Source: Thermoplasmata archaeon (GTDB lineage: Archaea > Thermoplasmatota > Thermoplasmata > Lutacidiplasmatales > SKW197). From it: DNA of 64,000 nucleotides. The notes below the pieces were generated by a model. It did no database searches and had not been told where the DNA came from. It saw nothing but the letters and a program-made list of their open reading frames with translations. Positions 36,601 through 45,153 of this stretch are shown here, piece by piece. The first letter of the stretch is position 1. Every line of letters begins with the position of its first letter. The stretch is taken from positions 97,042 to 161,041 of the forward strand of contig JAVZCK010000003.1 in the NCBI GenBank assembly GCA_038874435.1, in the 5' to 3' direction. The position numbers and the translations under genes are program-made.

Positions 36601-37946
36601 ACACCATTTATGCGAGGGTAAACAATACAGGAATGAATGCCTCTAACTCAATATTTGTTGAAAGATTGAACATCGAATGGAGTGCACCTCCTTATATCTC
36701 AACGAGTTACAATGTAAACCAGGACTATTTCCTTACAGGTCAGATAAGTGCCCCTGTTCCAATTGATACATCTAGGTTGCAGGTGCAGCTGAATGTAACA
36801 GACAGCAGCGGAAGATTTATAGGTAGTTACCCAGGCACATTTTCTACTGATGGTTCAGGACAGTTTACGATACCTGTGAAATTTGACAATCCAGGAACAT
36901 ACACACTGACAGTCGTGGTCTCAGGTGAAGAAGTGAATGAACTTAGGTACCCTGTGCCTAGCGTGAGTGTTGTAGGGGGACAGGGACCAGGCACTCCTTC
37001 TTTCTTGATATGGTTGATTGTAATAATCATCATCATAGTAGTGGTGGTGATAATTGCCTTCGTAATGATATCCAAGGTTGGTGTTGGAAAGCTAGGAGAA
37101 TGCGGTGAATGTGGCGCTCCGATACCAGAAAATGCAACCAAGTGTCCGAAGTGCGGTGCTGAATTCGAGACAAGCACTGTTAGATGCAGTGAATGCGGTG
37201 CTTGGATACCTGCAAGTGCAAAGACCTGCCCAGAATGTGGTACGGTCTTCTCGGGCAAGAAGGTTGAGGAATCTAGCTATGAGAAGACAATGCGACAGCA
37301 ATATGAGGCATATGTGGACAAATATAGAGCCCAGGCAAAGCGGGAAATGGGAGGAAGTTTCTCAGAAACTGCATTTTGGAGATGGTGGAGAACTCAGCCA
37401 TCTTACATGACATACAATCAATGGCTCCATAAGGAAGAGGCTACAAAGAGAGAAACCACTAAATGCCCAAGCTGTGGAGCAATAAACGAGAGAGGTGCTA
37501 GAGTTTGTTATAGATGTGGAACTGCAATTCTGCCTCCAACTCAAAGAGCACCTGCACAGCAGCCGGCATATACACCGCCACCAGAAGGGAGATACACACC
37601 ACAGCCTCAACAGCCAGATTACACTCCGCCCTATCAGCCGCAGGCACCAGTATATGCACCGCCGACACAACCTCCCGCACCAAGACCTGAAAGACAGCCT
37701 GCACCTGCGGCCTATGCTCCACCGCCTGCAAAGCCTGTTGTGCTGAAGTCCACACCTCCATCTGCACCGCCTACTCAGCAGCCACCAGTGCCTTCAACAC
37801 CAGTTCCTCCGAAGAAAGTGATAAAACGGCCGGAGGCAGTTGAACCCATGCCAGAGAAACCATCTGGTAAACTCTGTCCAAAGTGCGGAAAAGAAATCAG
37901 TGCTGAATTCGTGGTATGTCCATACTGTGGGGCAATAGTTAGGTAA
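33672..37946 (+). CDS. Giant surface protein with CARDB domains and cytoplasmic zinc ribbons
   Basis: A 1,424-aa protein: signal peptide (about 10-33), a beta-helix-like N-terminal half with many sequons, four CARDB-type beta-sandwich domains (from about 558, 666, 779 and 888), one transmembrane helix (about 1110-1136), then an unusual cytoplasmic part. The latter has two zinc ribbons right after the membrane (about 1143-1193, 'CGECGAPIPENATKCPKCG', then 'CSECG...CPECG'), a helical segment with 'FWRWWRTQPSYMTYNQWL', a third ribbon (about 1264-1282), a Pro/Gln/Tyr-rich linker and a final ribbon ('CPKCGKEIS...CPYCG'). Outside it may bind or sense; inside the ribbons may recruit partners. The function is unknown. 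Confidence 0.85.
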   Translation: MNRISKNKTGQVVWTMCVAILVSLPISVSSAALFMGTNDTIRAVNDLVVDTTVILDRSTAPSGILGMDGNITINSGGNLTVRNIEIQFLQDGGLYPVTLPKKYFLKVNSGGTLYLEDSTITVSTMMVNPFLKFNLSSDGGKIIMKNSKLAFPGYLYLVNSEVYINNSQITGLSEMPSVWQNDVAKIDDNDDAPIISALNSKIYISDSIIDKYYENVNIVDYQLTPKDFPGYIELQPSQTMTISQLDVSEITYDKLSSVSLLVEYTTTPDYNGTNSFQVSYNGGSSWQNLPVNPVADTQASEVVPLAVTTLNGLTNLRFRFTHNGNTGNITITRFDVVVRPGYEFNITLAGTTQMTVINSNISIDWDTTTLTVGTSNKLILYNNATLELLNVSFDEAETPPLDANGHGQKYAPAIIAYNNSQVFVYRWAKIPVYDQNKMPIPNAQLVSIEYTPSSSMIQYSVATQANDMDAHPMIKMYLTANGITNRSDAAGIIKYPVASDYINITTLPNSLFIGSYVANCTYLGTKRGTGIITLPAYPDMVENDNVFTTSPVGISIDLPNLRITSVFTSPSQPLKGDVVNLTARVENTGLAMARGVTVRFFVNGIELGDAAPVDVAQGGSQNFAYPYTFDYSGQVSITAVVDPDNLVSEMDENDNTYSSIFSIAGRPSLVIEYLFVLVSGAPSESVNVNQTAEIRATIRNNGDGIASSVSVQFRTEAGIIGTDTISTIPIGESRDASVTWTPSVGTAYTITATIVSSSPSESDVDKGDNIATKSVIITYPNLAINLNTLTLSPEPAENGSTTISVEIYNDGNGFASDVIVVFKTDSDTIGTKTISKINAKSTVIASIDWYLPIGYGGTRNVSVQVTSSKEGSVTEEMKTSTYVKFAPRLSMDTKVWFYDEENNLISSVQPGTTVIVRVNITNTGDIDSSELNVDFYLDGLTKSNYLGKATVSKVPGMSTSVCEYKWTANVQRVNLNHTIYARVNNTGMNASNSIFVERLNIEWSAPPYISTSYNVNQDYFLTGQISAPVPIDTSRLQVQLNVTDSSGRFIGSYPGTFSTDGSGQFTIPVKFDNPGTYTLTVVVSGEEVNELRYPVPSVSVVGGQGPGTPSFLIWLIVIIIIIVVVVIIAFVMISKVGVGKLGECGECGAPIPENATKCPKCGAEFETSTVRCSECGAWIPASAKTCPECGTVFSGKKVEESSYEKTMRQQYEAYVDKYRAQAKREMGGSFSETAFWRWWRTQPSYMTYNQWLHKEEATKRETTKCPSCGAINERGARVCYRCGTAILPPTQRAPAQQPAYTPPPEGRYTPQPQQPDYTPPYQPQAPVYAPPTQPPAPRPERQPAPAAYAPPPAKPVVLKSTPPSAPPTQQPPVPSTPVPPKKVIKRPEAVEPMPEKPSGKLCPKCGKEISAEFVVCPYCGAIVR

Positions 37947-37957
37947 AAATCTCTTCC

Positions 37958-38431
37958 CTACAAATCTTTTTTAATTATTTCCAGTAATTTTTCGGAAATG
38001 TGTTCAGTGATGGTCGTCTTAATTTCGTTCCTCTGCCCTGAAAATCTTCTCTCAAAGACAATAAGATCCCTGAAATGGATACCCATATACACGAGTCCGA
38101 CCATTACTTCTGGAATTCCTTCACCTCCAGAAGCATAGCCGGTGACGGAGAGTCCAATATCCGCACCCGTTAGCTTTTTCACACCGATACACATTTCCTT
38201 GGCGACATCGGCACTTACTGCTCCATGTTTCACTATAATTTCTGGTGGAACACCAAGAATATTTATCTTTGCGAAATCAGAGTAAGCCACAACTCCAGCT
38301 ATAAAAAATTTTGAAGCGCCAGGAATGTTTGTAAATGCATTTGAAACTGAACCACCAGTACATGACTCTGCAACTGCAATTCTTAATTTTTTTCGTTTTA
38401 ACAACTCACTTATTTCTTCTATCGTTGACAT
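37958..38431 (-). CDS. pncC: Nicotinamide-nucleotide amidase, CinA C-terminal domain
   Basis: A stand-alone CinA C-terminal domain (157 aa) that deamidates NMN to nicotinate mononucleotide in pyridine-nucleotide recycling. The signatures are 'RIAVAESCTGGSVSNAFTN', 'FIAGVVAYSDFAKINILGV' and 'GADIGLSVTGYASGG'. ATG 38431 is preferred to 38440 because the conserved helix follows at once. It overlaps the end of nadM, its functional partner, by about 26 nt, so the two are coupled. Confidence 0.9.
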   Translation of the reverse strand: MSTIEEISELLKRKKLRIAVAESCTGGSVSNAFTNIPGASKFFIAGVVAYSDFAKINILGVPPEIIVKHGAVSADVAKEMCIGVKKLTGADIGLSVTGYASGGEGIPEVMVGLVYMGIHFRDLIVFERRFSGQRNEIKTTITEHISEKLLEIIKKDL

Positions 38432-38936
38432 ACCAGTCACATAGGACTTTTACACGCTTGACTCCATCTATTTTTTTAATATATTCCACGACCTGAGGCG
38501 GGACAAGCTCTTCCCAGTTTTCTCCAGTGGCCATTCTCCTTCGAACTTCACTGGATGAAAAGACGAGCCTATCGTATACTGGCACAGGTTCTACTCTATA
38601 TTCCCGCTTTGAGAAAAGGAGCTCAGTGAGTGGATTGCTTGCAAAAACCACATCAAATGCTGGCACGAGCGATTCTACATGAGGAACCCAGAGGTTGTGG
38701 TTGTGTATGTCTGGAATTGGAACTATGAATATTTTTGTAGATTCCATTTTCTTCTTGAAGACAGAGGTGAGCATTTCGAAACGCTCACCAGCACTGAATG
38801 GATTTTCTGGCGTGTGGCTATACTGCGCACTCCCTATTCCGACGATAAGTTCATCGCATCTATTCAGAACAAACTCCACTACTTTGACATGTCCGAAATG
38901 AAGGGGTTGAAACCTGCCAATGAACAATCCTCTCAT
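38406..38936 (-). CDS. nadM: Archaeal nicotinamide-nucleotide adenylyltransferase
   Basis: A 176-aa nucleotidyltransferase making NAD from NMN and ATP. It has 'GLFIGRFQPLHFGHVKVVE' (the G-x-F-x-P-x-H-x-G-H motif of the family) and 'LVFSSSEVRRRM', matching the C-terminal ISSTxIR-type motif. Usual length for archaeal NadM. Adjacent to pncC; the first codons overlap the stop of the 84-aa gene upstream. Confidence 0.94.
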   Translation of the reverse strand: MRGLFIGRFQPLHFGHVKVVEFVLNRCDELIVGIGSAQYSHTPENPFSAGERFEMLTSVFKKKMESTKIFIVPIPDIHNHNLWVPHVESLVPAFDVVFASNPLTELLFSKREYRVEPVPVYDRLVFSSSEVRRRMATGENWEELVPPQVVEYIKKIDGVKRVKVLCDWYVNDRRNK

Positions 38937-39187
38937 AGATCTGGCTCCATATCTTCGACTTCTTCTAAGAATTCATCCACATGTGGGCACCTAGTTGTTA
39001 GAAAGTATCTACAGTGTTCACAAGTACCATCGTCTAGTATTGCATCCAGCGAATCGTTAAATACATAGCACTCCAATTGTCTCGATTGTACCGCTTGCTC
39101 TCCGAACTCATATTTGTGCGTTGTTTTGTCGGTCTGCTCAACAGGTCCCTTTTTCCTTCTCTTTTTACCTCTTGCCAAATCAAACAC
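38933..39187 (-). CDS. Conserved-looking small Cys-containing protein, 84 aa
   Basis: Not recognised. It has a basic N-terminus ('[11 protein letters not shown]'), then '[36 protein letters not shown]' spread over about residues 38-73, with four Cys and a His that could bind one metal, and an acidic tail. The GTG start overlaps the lonB stop and its stop overlaps the nadM start, so it belongs to the lonB-nadM-pncC operon. Tight overlap on both sides supports a real gene. Confidence 0.65.
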   Translation of the reverse strand: MFDLARGKKRRKKGPVEQTDKTTHKYEFGEQAVQSRQLECYVFNDSLDAILDDGTCEHCRYFLTTRCPHVDEFLEEVEDMEPDL

Positions 39188-41195
39188 CTCTGTTAGGAGT
39201 TTCTTTTGGCTGGGGGATTGAAGTTAAGGGTGTTTCAGATACGTAGCTCATAAGTTTCTTAAGCAAAGAATCCTTTCTAGGTCCAACTAGGGAGGCCTTT
39301 AGTACATCTCCGAGCGTTGTGGCAGGAATGATTTCTATTTTGTCTTTGTATTTGTCATCAATTAACACATCTCTTAAATTCTCCTTTGGAATTATCACTT
39401 TCTTTATTCCCGCCTCTGCAGCCGCCTCAATTTTTGCAGTAATTCCACCTACTGGCAGGACATTTCCTCTCACATCCAATGAACCTGTCATCGCTACATC
39501 CTGCATTACTTCTACACCTGCTAGAGCAGAGATTACCGCAGTAGCGACTGAGACCGATGCGGAATCACCTTCAACACCTTCATATGTACCTATGAACTGG
39601 ATGTGAATATCATGGTTAGATATATCTTCACCAGTGTACTTCTTTATAAGTGCAGCAACATTCTGAACGGCTTCTTTCGCGATTTCTCCAAGTTTACCAG
39701 TTGCAATAATCTTTCCACCATACTTTGTGTGAGCAGGAGTGACTTCAGCCACAATTGGTAAAACCACACCAGAATATTCTGCCATAGATGTATCTGCACC
39801 GATCGCAGCAAGTCCATTCACCACACCCACCGCAGAACCAGAAACTCTAAATGTCCTGTATTCTTTTTTCTTCTCAAGGTATTTGTCAGCAATCTGTTGC
39901 TCCACACTTTTAGCTTTTGCTTTTGCCTGAAGCACATGTTTAGCAGACACAACCATAGCATGTTCTGCCTTTGCAATGTCACCTGCGACCCTTACAAGTC
40001 CTCCGAGTTCTCTGAGCCGCAGTGTAAGCTGTCCCTTTCTCCCAGCCCTTCTCTGTGCCTCACGAATGATTTCGCACACAGCGGATTTATCAAAATGAGG
40101 GATCTTCCCATCTTTGACAACTTCCTGTGCGACAAATCTTATAAGTTTCTTTCTGTTTTCATCGGTGTCTGGCATCACATTATTCATGTAGACCTCGTAT
40201 CCATAGCCCCTTATCCTTGAACGAAGGGCAGGATGCATACCTTGGACTGCATCCACATTACCTGCAGCTACAAGCACAAAATCACATGGGACTGGTTCCG
40301 TTTTCACAAGGGCACCAGCGGAGCGTTCACTCTGTCCAACTATTGAAAATTTCTTTTCTTGCATTGCAGAAAGCAGTGAGTGCTGGCTTTCCATTCTCAA
40401 CATGTTAATTTCGTCAATAAACAGCACACCTTTGTGGGCTTTGTGAATTGCACCTGCCTCTACTCTCTCATGGGGGGGTGTCTCTAGCCCACCTGACTGA
40501 AATGGGTCGTGTCTCACATCGCCAAGTAATGCGCCTGCATGCGCTCCTGTGCCGTCAATGAAAGGTGGTTTATCTGATGGGTTATGGGAAACCAGAAGTT
40601 TAGGAATATGGATGTTTTCACTTCTAGGGGTTATAAGTCGGAGGGCGATTATGAGCATAGCTACTGCTACGATGCCTGCAAACAGCACGATAGGGTCAAA
40701 GCTCCACTCAGTTTTCGTGGTCCCTGTGGCATTGTCATAGATTGTTGTCGTTTTGAAAGAGAGGAACACTGCCACAATGATTACCACTGCTATAATTAGG
40801 ATGAAAAAGAGCCCTTTCTGAGCTTTCTTCTCCTCTGCCTCTCTTTTTGCATGCTGGACGATTTCTTTTCCCTTACCCGCAGGAACTGTGCGAATTAGTG
40901 GTTCGTTTGGGTCGGACTGGTTGTGATAGACCAAAACATCTTCCAGTTCTTCTCGTGGCAGAAAATCAACCATTGAGCGAGCAAGCATTGATTTGCCAGT
41001 CCCTGGCTCACCTATTAGTAATACATGCCTTTTCTGAATTGCTGCCTTTTTTACTACATCCACTGCTTCGTCTTGACCAATAACCTGATCTGAAAGCAGT
41101 GGTGGCACTGGTACATCTTTCGTTGTTGTGAAATTCTGGGTTTCTATCCATTTTTCAACAGGGGGGAGTTCTTCACTGTCTGACACAGATTGCAT
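39180..41195 (-). CDS. lonB: Membrane-bound ATP-dependent Lon protease, archaeal LonB
   Basis: This 671-aa membrane-anchored AAA+ protease degrades unfolded or regulatory proteins at the inner face of the membrane. Walker A is '[14 protein letters not shown]' (about residue 56). Two transmembrane helices (about 128-150 and 163-186) are inserted within the AAA domain as usual for LonB. Walker B is '[11 protein letters not shown]'. The catalytic Ser lies in '[15 protein letters not shown]' and the Lys in '[16 protein letters not shown]'. Full length. First gene of an operon with a TATA-like element about 25 nt above the ATG. Confidence 0.95.
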   Translation of the reverse strand: MQSVSDSEELPPVEKWIETQNFTTTKDVPVPPLLSDQVIGQDEAVDVVKKAAIQKRHVLLIGEPGTGKSMLARSMVDFLPREELEDVLVYHNQSDPNEPLIRTVPAGKGKEIVQHAKREAEEKKAQKGLFFILIIAVVIIVAVFLSFKTTTIYDNATGTTKTEWSFDPIVLFAGIVAVAMLIIALRLITPRSENIHIPKLLVSHNPSDKPPFIDGTGAHAGALLGDVRHDPFQSGGLETPPHERVEAGAIHKAHKGVLFIDEINMLRMESQHSLLSAMQEKKFSIVGQSERSAGALVKTEPVPCDFVLVAAGNVDAVQGMHPALRSRIRGYGYEVYMNNVMPDTDENRKKLIRFVAQEVVKDGKIPHFDKSAVCEIIREAQRRAGRKGQLTLRLRELGGLVRVAGDIAKAEHAMVVSAKHVLQAKAKAKSVEQQIADKYLEKKKEYRTFRVSGSAVGVVNGLAAIGADTSMAEYSGVVLPIVAEVTPAHTKYGGKIIATGKLGEIAKEAVQNVAALIKKYTGEDISNHDIHIQFIGTYEGVEGDSASVSVATAVISALAGVEVMQDVAMTGSLDVRGNVLPVGGITAKIEAAAEAGIKKVIIPKENLRDVLIDDKYKDKIEIIPATTLGDVLKASLVGPRKDSLLKKLMSYVSETPLTSIPQPKETPNRGV

Positions 41196-41271
41196 ATAAA
41201 TTTACATGAAGATAAAAGTTTCTAAACGGGAAGAAAGGCATGCATGTTGTTACCTTATTTCCTCCTAACAA

Positions 41272-41283
41272 AAATTTAAATTG
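41272..41283 (+). promoter_or_regulatory. TATA box of the KaiC-like/moaC/moaB operon
   Basis: AAATTTAAATTG is followed about 25 nt later by GGTG (41304-41307), the ribosome site of ATG 41315. Confidence 0.5.
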
Positions 41284-41314
41284 TAGAAAACATTTAGGGA
41301 TGCTGGTGTAATCT

Positions 41315-42019
41315 ATGTTCAGGGATACGATTGAAGGGCTGGATAAAGTGTTCAAGACGGATATTGAACCGCCGAAGGTAATTCTGGTCACAGGGCCACC
41401 TGGTAGCATGAAGACCAGCTTCGTTTATACCATAATGTCCAAGTATCTAGAAACAAGGGATGAGTTTGGTCTCTATACTACACTGGAAGAAACAGTGGAG
41501 AGCCATCTCAAAAACATGGACAGTTTGGGAATTGACCTATCGCTCAAGATGCAGATTTCTGATTTTACAGAACTCAGAGAGATTGACCAGGTTGTTCCAG
41601 AGGAGCAGAGAACTGACTACATGTATTTCATAGAAAAAATAATTAAGCACTTTAAACAACTTCATGGAGATAAATTTACAGTATTCTGTCTAGATTCACT
41701 TGGAGCCCTCTATTCCCTGATGGAAGACCAGAAGAACATGCGGAACAAGATGTTTTATTTCTTCAAGATGCTGAGGGACAATAACCTGGTTTCTTTTGTG
41801 GTTATGGAAAGGAGCCCAGGCGGTGAATCGCAGATTCTCGGAAATGAGGGCTTTCTTGTTGATGGAATAATTTCGCTTGGAATTGACCGCTCGAAAGGCA
41901 CGATTGTGAGATATCTCCAGGTGGAGAAGATGCGTGCTTGCCAGCATAGTATGGAAAAATTTGCGCTTGATGTGAAGAAAGGCGGCATAAAGGTCCTTGG
42001 GCCGTTGATAGAGCAGTGA
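41315..42019 (+). CDS. KaiC-like RecA-superfamily ATPase
   Basis: A 234-aa single-domain ATPase: Walker A 'VTGPPGSMKTSFVYT', catalytic acidic pair in 'YTTLEETVESHLKNMDSLG' and Walker B 'TVFCLDSLGALYS'. It is a paralogue of the 27581-28282 protein, sharing the Met-Lys P-loop variant and overall length. It starts at ATG 41315 after GGTG. moaC follows 3 nt after the stop, so a molybdopterin operon link is possible, though such proteins are often regulators near unrelated genes. Confidence 0.86.
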   Translation: MFRDTIEGLDKVFKTDIEPPKVILVTGPPGSMKTSFVYTIMSKYLETRDEFGLYTTLEETVESHLKNMDSLGIDLSLKMQISDFTELREIDQVVPEEQRTDYMYFIEKIIKHFKQLHGDKFTVFCLDSLGALYSLMEDQKNMRNKMFYFFKMLRDNNLVSFVVMERSPGGESQILGNEGFLVDGIISLGIDRSKGTIVRYLQVEKMRACQHSMEKFALDVKKGGIKVLGPLIEQ

Positions 42020-42022
42020 GCC

Positions 42023-42481
42023 ATGTGCGGCATGATAAATGTTTCAGGCAAGGAAAATGTGCTGAGGGTCGCAGAGGCAAGTGGTAAGATTCTTTTAAGG
42101 CGAGATACAATTAAAGCAATAAAAGAGAACCGTGTGAAGAAGGGTAATCCCCTCGCTGTCGCTGAAACATCTGGAATGCTTGCTGTGAAAAAAACATGGG
42201 AGAGCATTCCGCACTGCCATCCGATCCCTATAACTGGAGTAGATTTTTTCTTCGCAATTCACGAAGATTTTATTGAGGCAAGGTGTAGGGTGGAGGCGTT
42301 CTATAAGACAGGTGTGGAGATGGAGGCACTCTGTGGTGTTACCACAGCTCTCCTTACAATCTGGGATATGGTGAAATATCTTGAAAAGGATGAAAGTGGC
42401 AATTATCCAGGGACGAAAATCACAGAGGTAATTGTTGTTTCAAAAAGGAAGGGTGAGAAGGATGGGGTCAAAGGAGCATAA
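42023..42481 (+). CDS. moaC: Cyclic pyranopterin monophosphate synthase MoaC
   Basis: MoaC (152 aa) forms cyclic pyranopterin monophosphate, the first stable molybdopterin precursor. The signatures are 'MINVSGKENVLRVAEASGKI', 'KGNPLAVAETSGMLAVKKT', 'IPHCHPIPITGVD' and the catalytic-region 'TGVEMEALCGVTTALLTIWD'. Full length, co-transcribed with the KaiC-like gene and with moaB, whose start lies inside its 3' end. No moaA or moeA is visible in the window. Confidence 0.95.
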   Translation: MCGMINVSGKENVLRVAEASGKILLRRDTIKAIKENRVKKGNPLAVAETSGMLAVKKTWESIPHCHPIPITGVDFFFAIHEDFIEARCRVEAFYKTGVEMEALCGVTTALLTIWDMVKYLEKDESGNYPGTKITEVIVVSKRKGEKDGVKGA

Positions 42482-42965
42482 AGAGCTGTCTCCATCCTAT
42501 GTAAAATTTGCAATCATCACATTAAGTGATAAACGAACTGAGAAAACAGACGAATCAGGGAGGATTGCGAAAGAAATTCTGGGGGTAGCTGGACATAAGA
42601 TGGTAGCATATCACTTTATTTCCAATGACAGAGAAAAACTCGAGCAGTTGCTTGAAACCCTTACTGCTGACCCAGAAATTGATGTAATAATAACCATCGG
42701 TGGCACTGGGATAAGCAAGCGAGACATCACAGTTGAAGTTGTTTCCAGTAAGCTGGACAAAAAACTGGAGGGTTTTGGCGAAATCTTCCGTCAGCTCTCT
42801 TACAAAGAAATTGGCAGTGCTGCAGTGATGAGCCGTGCTATCGCTGGCGTGCTAAATGAGAAGATTGTTGTTTGTTTGCCGGGCAGCGCAAGTGCAGTAA
42901 AACTTGCCGTGAGTGAAATCCTGCTCAACGAGATCGGACACATGGTCTGGGAGGCAAGAAGGTAA
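42462..42965 (+). CDS. moaB: Molybdopterin adenylyltransferase family protein MoaB/MogA
   Basis: A 167-aa MoCF-domain protein that adenylates molybdopterin before metal insertion. Motifs are 'FAIITLSDKRTEKTDESG', 'DVIITIGGTGISKRDITVEV' and 'FGEIFRQLSYKEIGSAAVMS', with 'VVCLPGSASAVKLAV' near the end. ATG 42462 is preferred over 42432 because GGTGAGAAGG lies just before it. It overlaps moaC by 20 nt. Confidence 0.93.
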   Translation: MGSKEHKELSPSYVKFAIITLSDKRTEKTDESGRIAKEILGVAGHKMVAYHFISNDREKLEQLLETLTADPEIDVIITIGGTGISKRDITVEVVSSKLDKKLEGFGEIFRQLSYKEIGSAAVMSRAIAGVLNEKIVVCLPGSASAVKLAVSEILLNEIGHMVWEARR

Positions 42966-42966
42966 A

Positions 42967-43788
42967 TCAAGCCTCAATCAATTCTAAACTGCCAGCAGTG
43001 AAATTTTCAAATTTTTTTCCAAACTCCTTTGTTAGCATCCATGCTGCCTCATTACCAGTACAGTGGGATAAGCGAAGCATCTCCACATCCTCTGCCTTCA
43101 AATATTCTACAACTTCCTTGAGTTCATTGCTTGAAGCTGAGACAAGGTGAGTACCTCCGAAAATAGCATAAATTTTCTGTCCTGTAACTGTCTTTGCATG
43201 TTCAAGCGTGTTGATTACACCCGCATGCCCACAACCAAAAATCACAATTGCACCTTTTTTTGTGGTCAAATAAACTGCAGTATCATCAATCAATTTATCC
43301 TCCACATATTTCTCTTCTACCTTTAGATAGAATTTCCCTTTTTTTTGCCTTGCTCCTGGGATTTCACCAGAGAAGTAAACACCTTCTGAGATTTCTACCG
43401 GTTCTCTCGTAAGTTTGAGTTCACAGAGAGCAGCAATCTCATCTTTTTCAAACTGGACTCCGATGTATCTGTATTTCTCATTAGAATAAGCATAATGTTC
43501 TGCAAAAATCTCTGGGTGAGCGTAGAGTTTAGGCATTCTCATTCTTTGTAATAGCCAGGGTAGGCCTGTAGTGTGGTCGTAGTGCCCGTGAGAAATTGTA
43601 ATTACCTCTGTAATCTCAGGATTCAGCTTTGCAATCTCTATATTATGTTGGAGCACCTCCTTGCTTCCACCAGCATCCACAAAAAATCTGAAATCTTTTT
43701 TTTCTACAAACAAGCAAAGTCCATGTTCTCCCCAAAAATGTGTGCCGAACTTCACAGAATTCTCAACCAGACAATTGATTTTTATCAT
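42967..43788 (-). CDS. MBL-fold metallohydrolase
   Basis: A 273-aa metallo-beta-lactamase-fold enzyme. Metal ligands are in 'ITISHGHYDHTTGLPWLLQ' (the H-x-H-x-D-H motif) and the later 'IVIFGCGHAGVINTLEHAK' and 'RLSHCTGNEAAW'. It resembles archaeal relatives of 7,8-dihydropterin-6-methyl-aminobenzene-phosphate synthase, which act in methanopterin-like pathways, but that substrate is not certain. Its ATG overlaps the HEAT-protein stop (ATGA), so it is translationally coupled. Convergent with moaB with only a 1-nt gap. Confidence 0.85.
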   Translation of the reverse strand: MIKINCLVENSVKFGTHFWGEHGLCLFVEKKDFRFFVDAGGSKEVLQHNIEIAKLNPEITEVITISHGHYDHTTGLPWLLQRMRMPKLYAHPEIFAEHYAYSNEKYRYIGVQFEKDEIAALCELKLTREPVEISEGVYFSGEIPGARQKKGKFYLKVEEKYVEDKLIDDTAVYLTTKKGAIVIFGCGHAGVINTLEHAKTVTGQKIYAIFGGTHLVSASSNELKEVVEYLKAEDVEMLRLSHCTGNEAAWMLTKEFGKKFENFTAGSLELIEA

Positions 43789-44831
43789 CTTCTCTGCCTC
43801 ATCGCCTCTAGAATGTCATCAGCATGCAAGGCAGAGAGAGTGCCCTGATATTCCAAAAGAAACTCTGGTTTTCCCCTAGCGACTTCGGAAAGTAGCTGCC
43901 TTGCCTTTTCCTTCATATCGGGATTTTGTTCAGTGAGGCAGGCGATAACAGAGGGAATTAAGGAGCGAATGCTATCTGGATTTGCTGAAAACACATCCAT
44001 GAGAATATCTATGCACTTAATCTTGAGAAAGGCAGTATCATTGACGAGAATATTGAAAATTCCGTCTTTTACCCTTTCTATCAGTTCTGGCTTATTTCTG
44101 AGTATGACTGAAATTGCATCAATTGCCTTTTCTCGCACAGAAAGATTTTCATCACTCAGCAGTGACGCAATCGCATCTAATTCTTTAACGACAGGTTCGC
44201 TGTGCTCATCTGCAATTCTAGTGATTGTGTCCAGAGCATCAACCTTGACCCATGGGTCCCCGTCTCTCAGGAGGTCATGGAGGGCATCAACGGTTTCAGT
44301 GGTCCAGTCGACATCAACGGGACAAATTTTGCTGAGTGCATTTGCAGCGGTGACTGCCACTTGGTTATGTGTATCAGAAAGGGCATCTATAAGTTTGGGG
44401 ACGGCGCTCAACACGATGTCTGCGTCAGCAGCACCAATATCTCCGATTGCAGAAATTGCACTCATCTTTATGTTCCAATGTTTTTCGTCAATGAGCGCAA
44501 TCAAATCAGGAATTATCGGCTCGATCTCTTTTGGCATTTGGGTGCCAAGCTTTCCTACAACAAAAATTACATTGCTTAGAACACTTCGATTTGGGTAGTG
44601 AAGTAACCTTTTTAAGTAGGGTATAACAAAATCTGGGTGTCTTATGCCTATCACCACAAGGGCATGGGCTGCGGATTTCCTTGTCATTAGGTCGGAATCG
44701 TTTAGGCACTCAATCACCTGAAATGCCTCTTCCTGAGTATTGACGATGCTAGCTACATCCTCATATCTCCCTTGCCATAGCATGTCCCTTATCGAGAGTT
44801 TTTCTTGTTCTGGTTGCCCAGCATCTGCCAT
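43785..44831 (-). CDS. HEAT-repeat protein
   Basis: A 348-aa all-helical protein of HEAT repeats about 38 residues long ('ALVVIGIRHPDFVIPYLKRL', 'SAISAIGDIGAADADIVLSA', 'DALDTITRIADEHSEPVVKE'). Such solenoids serve as protein-binding scaffolds; no catalytic residues are seen. It is coupled to the MBL hydrolase downstream. The start ATG 44831 follows an A/T-rich stretch. Confidence 0.86.
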   Translation of the reverse strand: MADAGQPEQEKLSIRDMLWQGRYEDVASIVNTQEEAFQVIECLNDSDLMTRKSAAHALVVIGIRHPDFVIPYLKRLLHYPNRSVLSNVIFVVGKLGTQMPKEIEPIIPDLIALIDEKHWNIKMSAISAIGDIGAADADIVLSAVPKLIDALSDTHNQVAVTAANALSKICPVDVDWTTETVDALHDLLRDGDPWVKVDALDTITRIADEHSEPVVKELDAIASLLSDENLSVREKAIDAISVILRNKPELIERVKDGIFNILVNDTAFLKIKCIDILMDVFSANPDSIRSLIPSVIACLTEQNPDMKEKARQLLSEVARGKPEFLLEYQGTLSALHADDILEAMRQRR

Positions 44832-45153
44832 GAGATCAACTCGTGCTCGAGTGGGAGATATACTTTAAGGGTAAAAAAAGTTTGCCTCGGAGCTACGCCC
44901 TACGATACCTGTGTAAAGGTGATGCCTTTGGCATCCCCGAACGATGCAAACAATTTTTTCTAGATTGATTGTCTTATGGTCGGGGCTGACCGCCCTACGG
45001 TTGGAGTATGCACCCTACGGTAATCCGAGGGGCTACGCCCCTTACGGTAACCTGTGCCAAGGGGATACATTTGGTATCCCCAAACCTACCTTTTTTCCGG
45101 GAGCGTTTTTACGGTTTCAGCAAGCAAAAGACCGCAGCATGTTTTTTGGGGAC
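44832..45153. repeat. Intergenic region with imperfect repeats and hairpins
   Basis: No convincing gene lies in these about 320 bases. Two diverged copies of a 50-55-nt unit occur at 44889-44940 and 45029-45084, both containing GGCTACGCCC or AGCTACGCCC, then TACGRTAMC, CTGTG and GATRCMTTTGGYATCCCC. Each ends in a hairpin: GATGCC-TTT-GGCATC in the first and GGGGATAC-ATTTG-GTATCCCC in the second; GGGGC-TAC-GCCCC adds another. The element TACGGT recurs between them. It could be a small mobile or transcribed structural element. A frame of 73 codons here looks repeat-derived. Confidence 0.55.
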
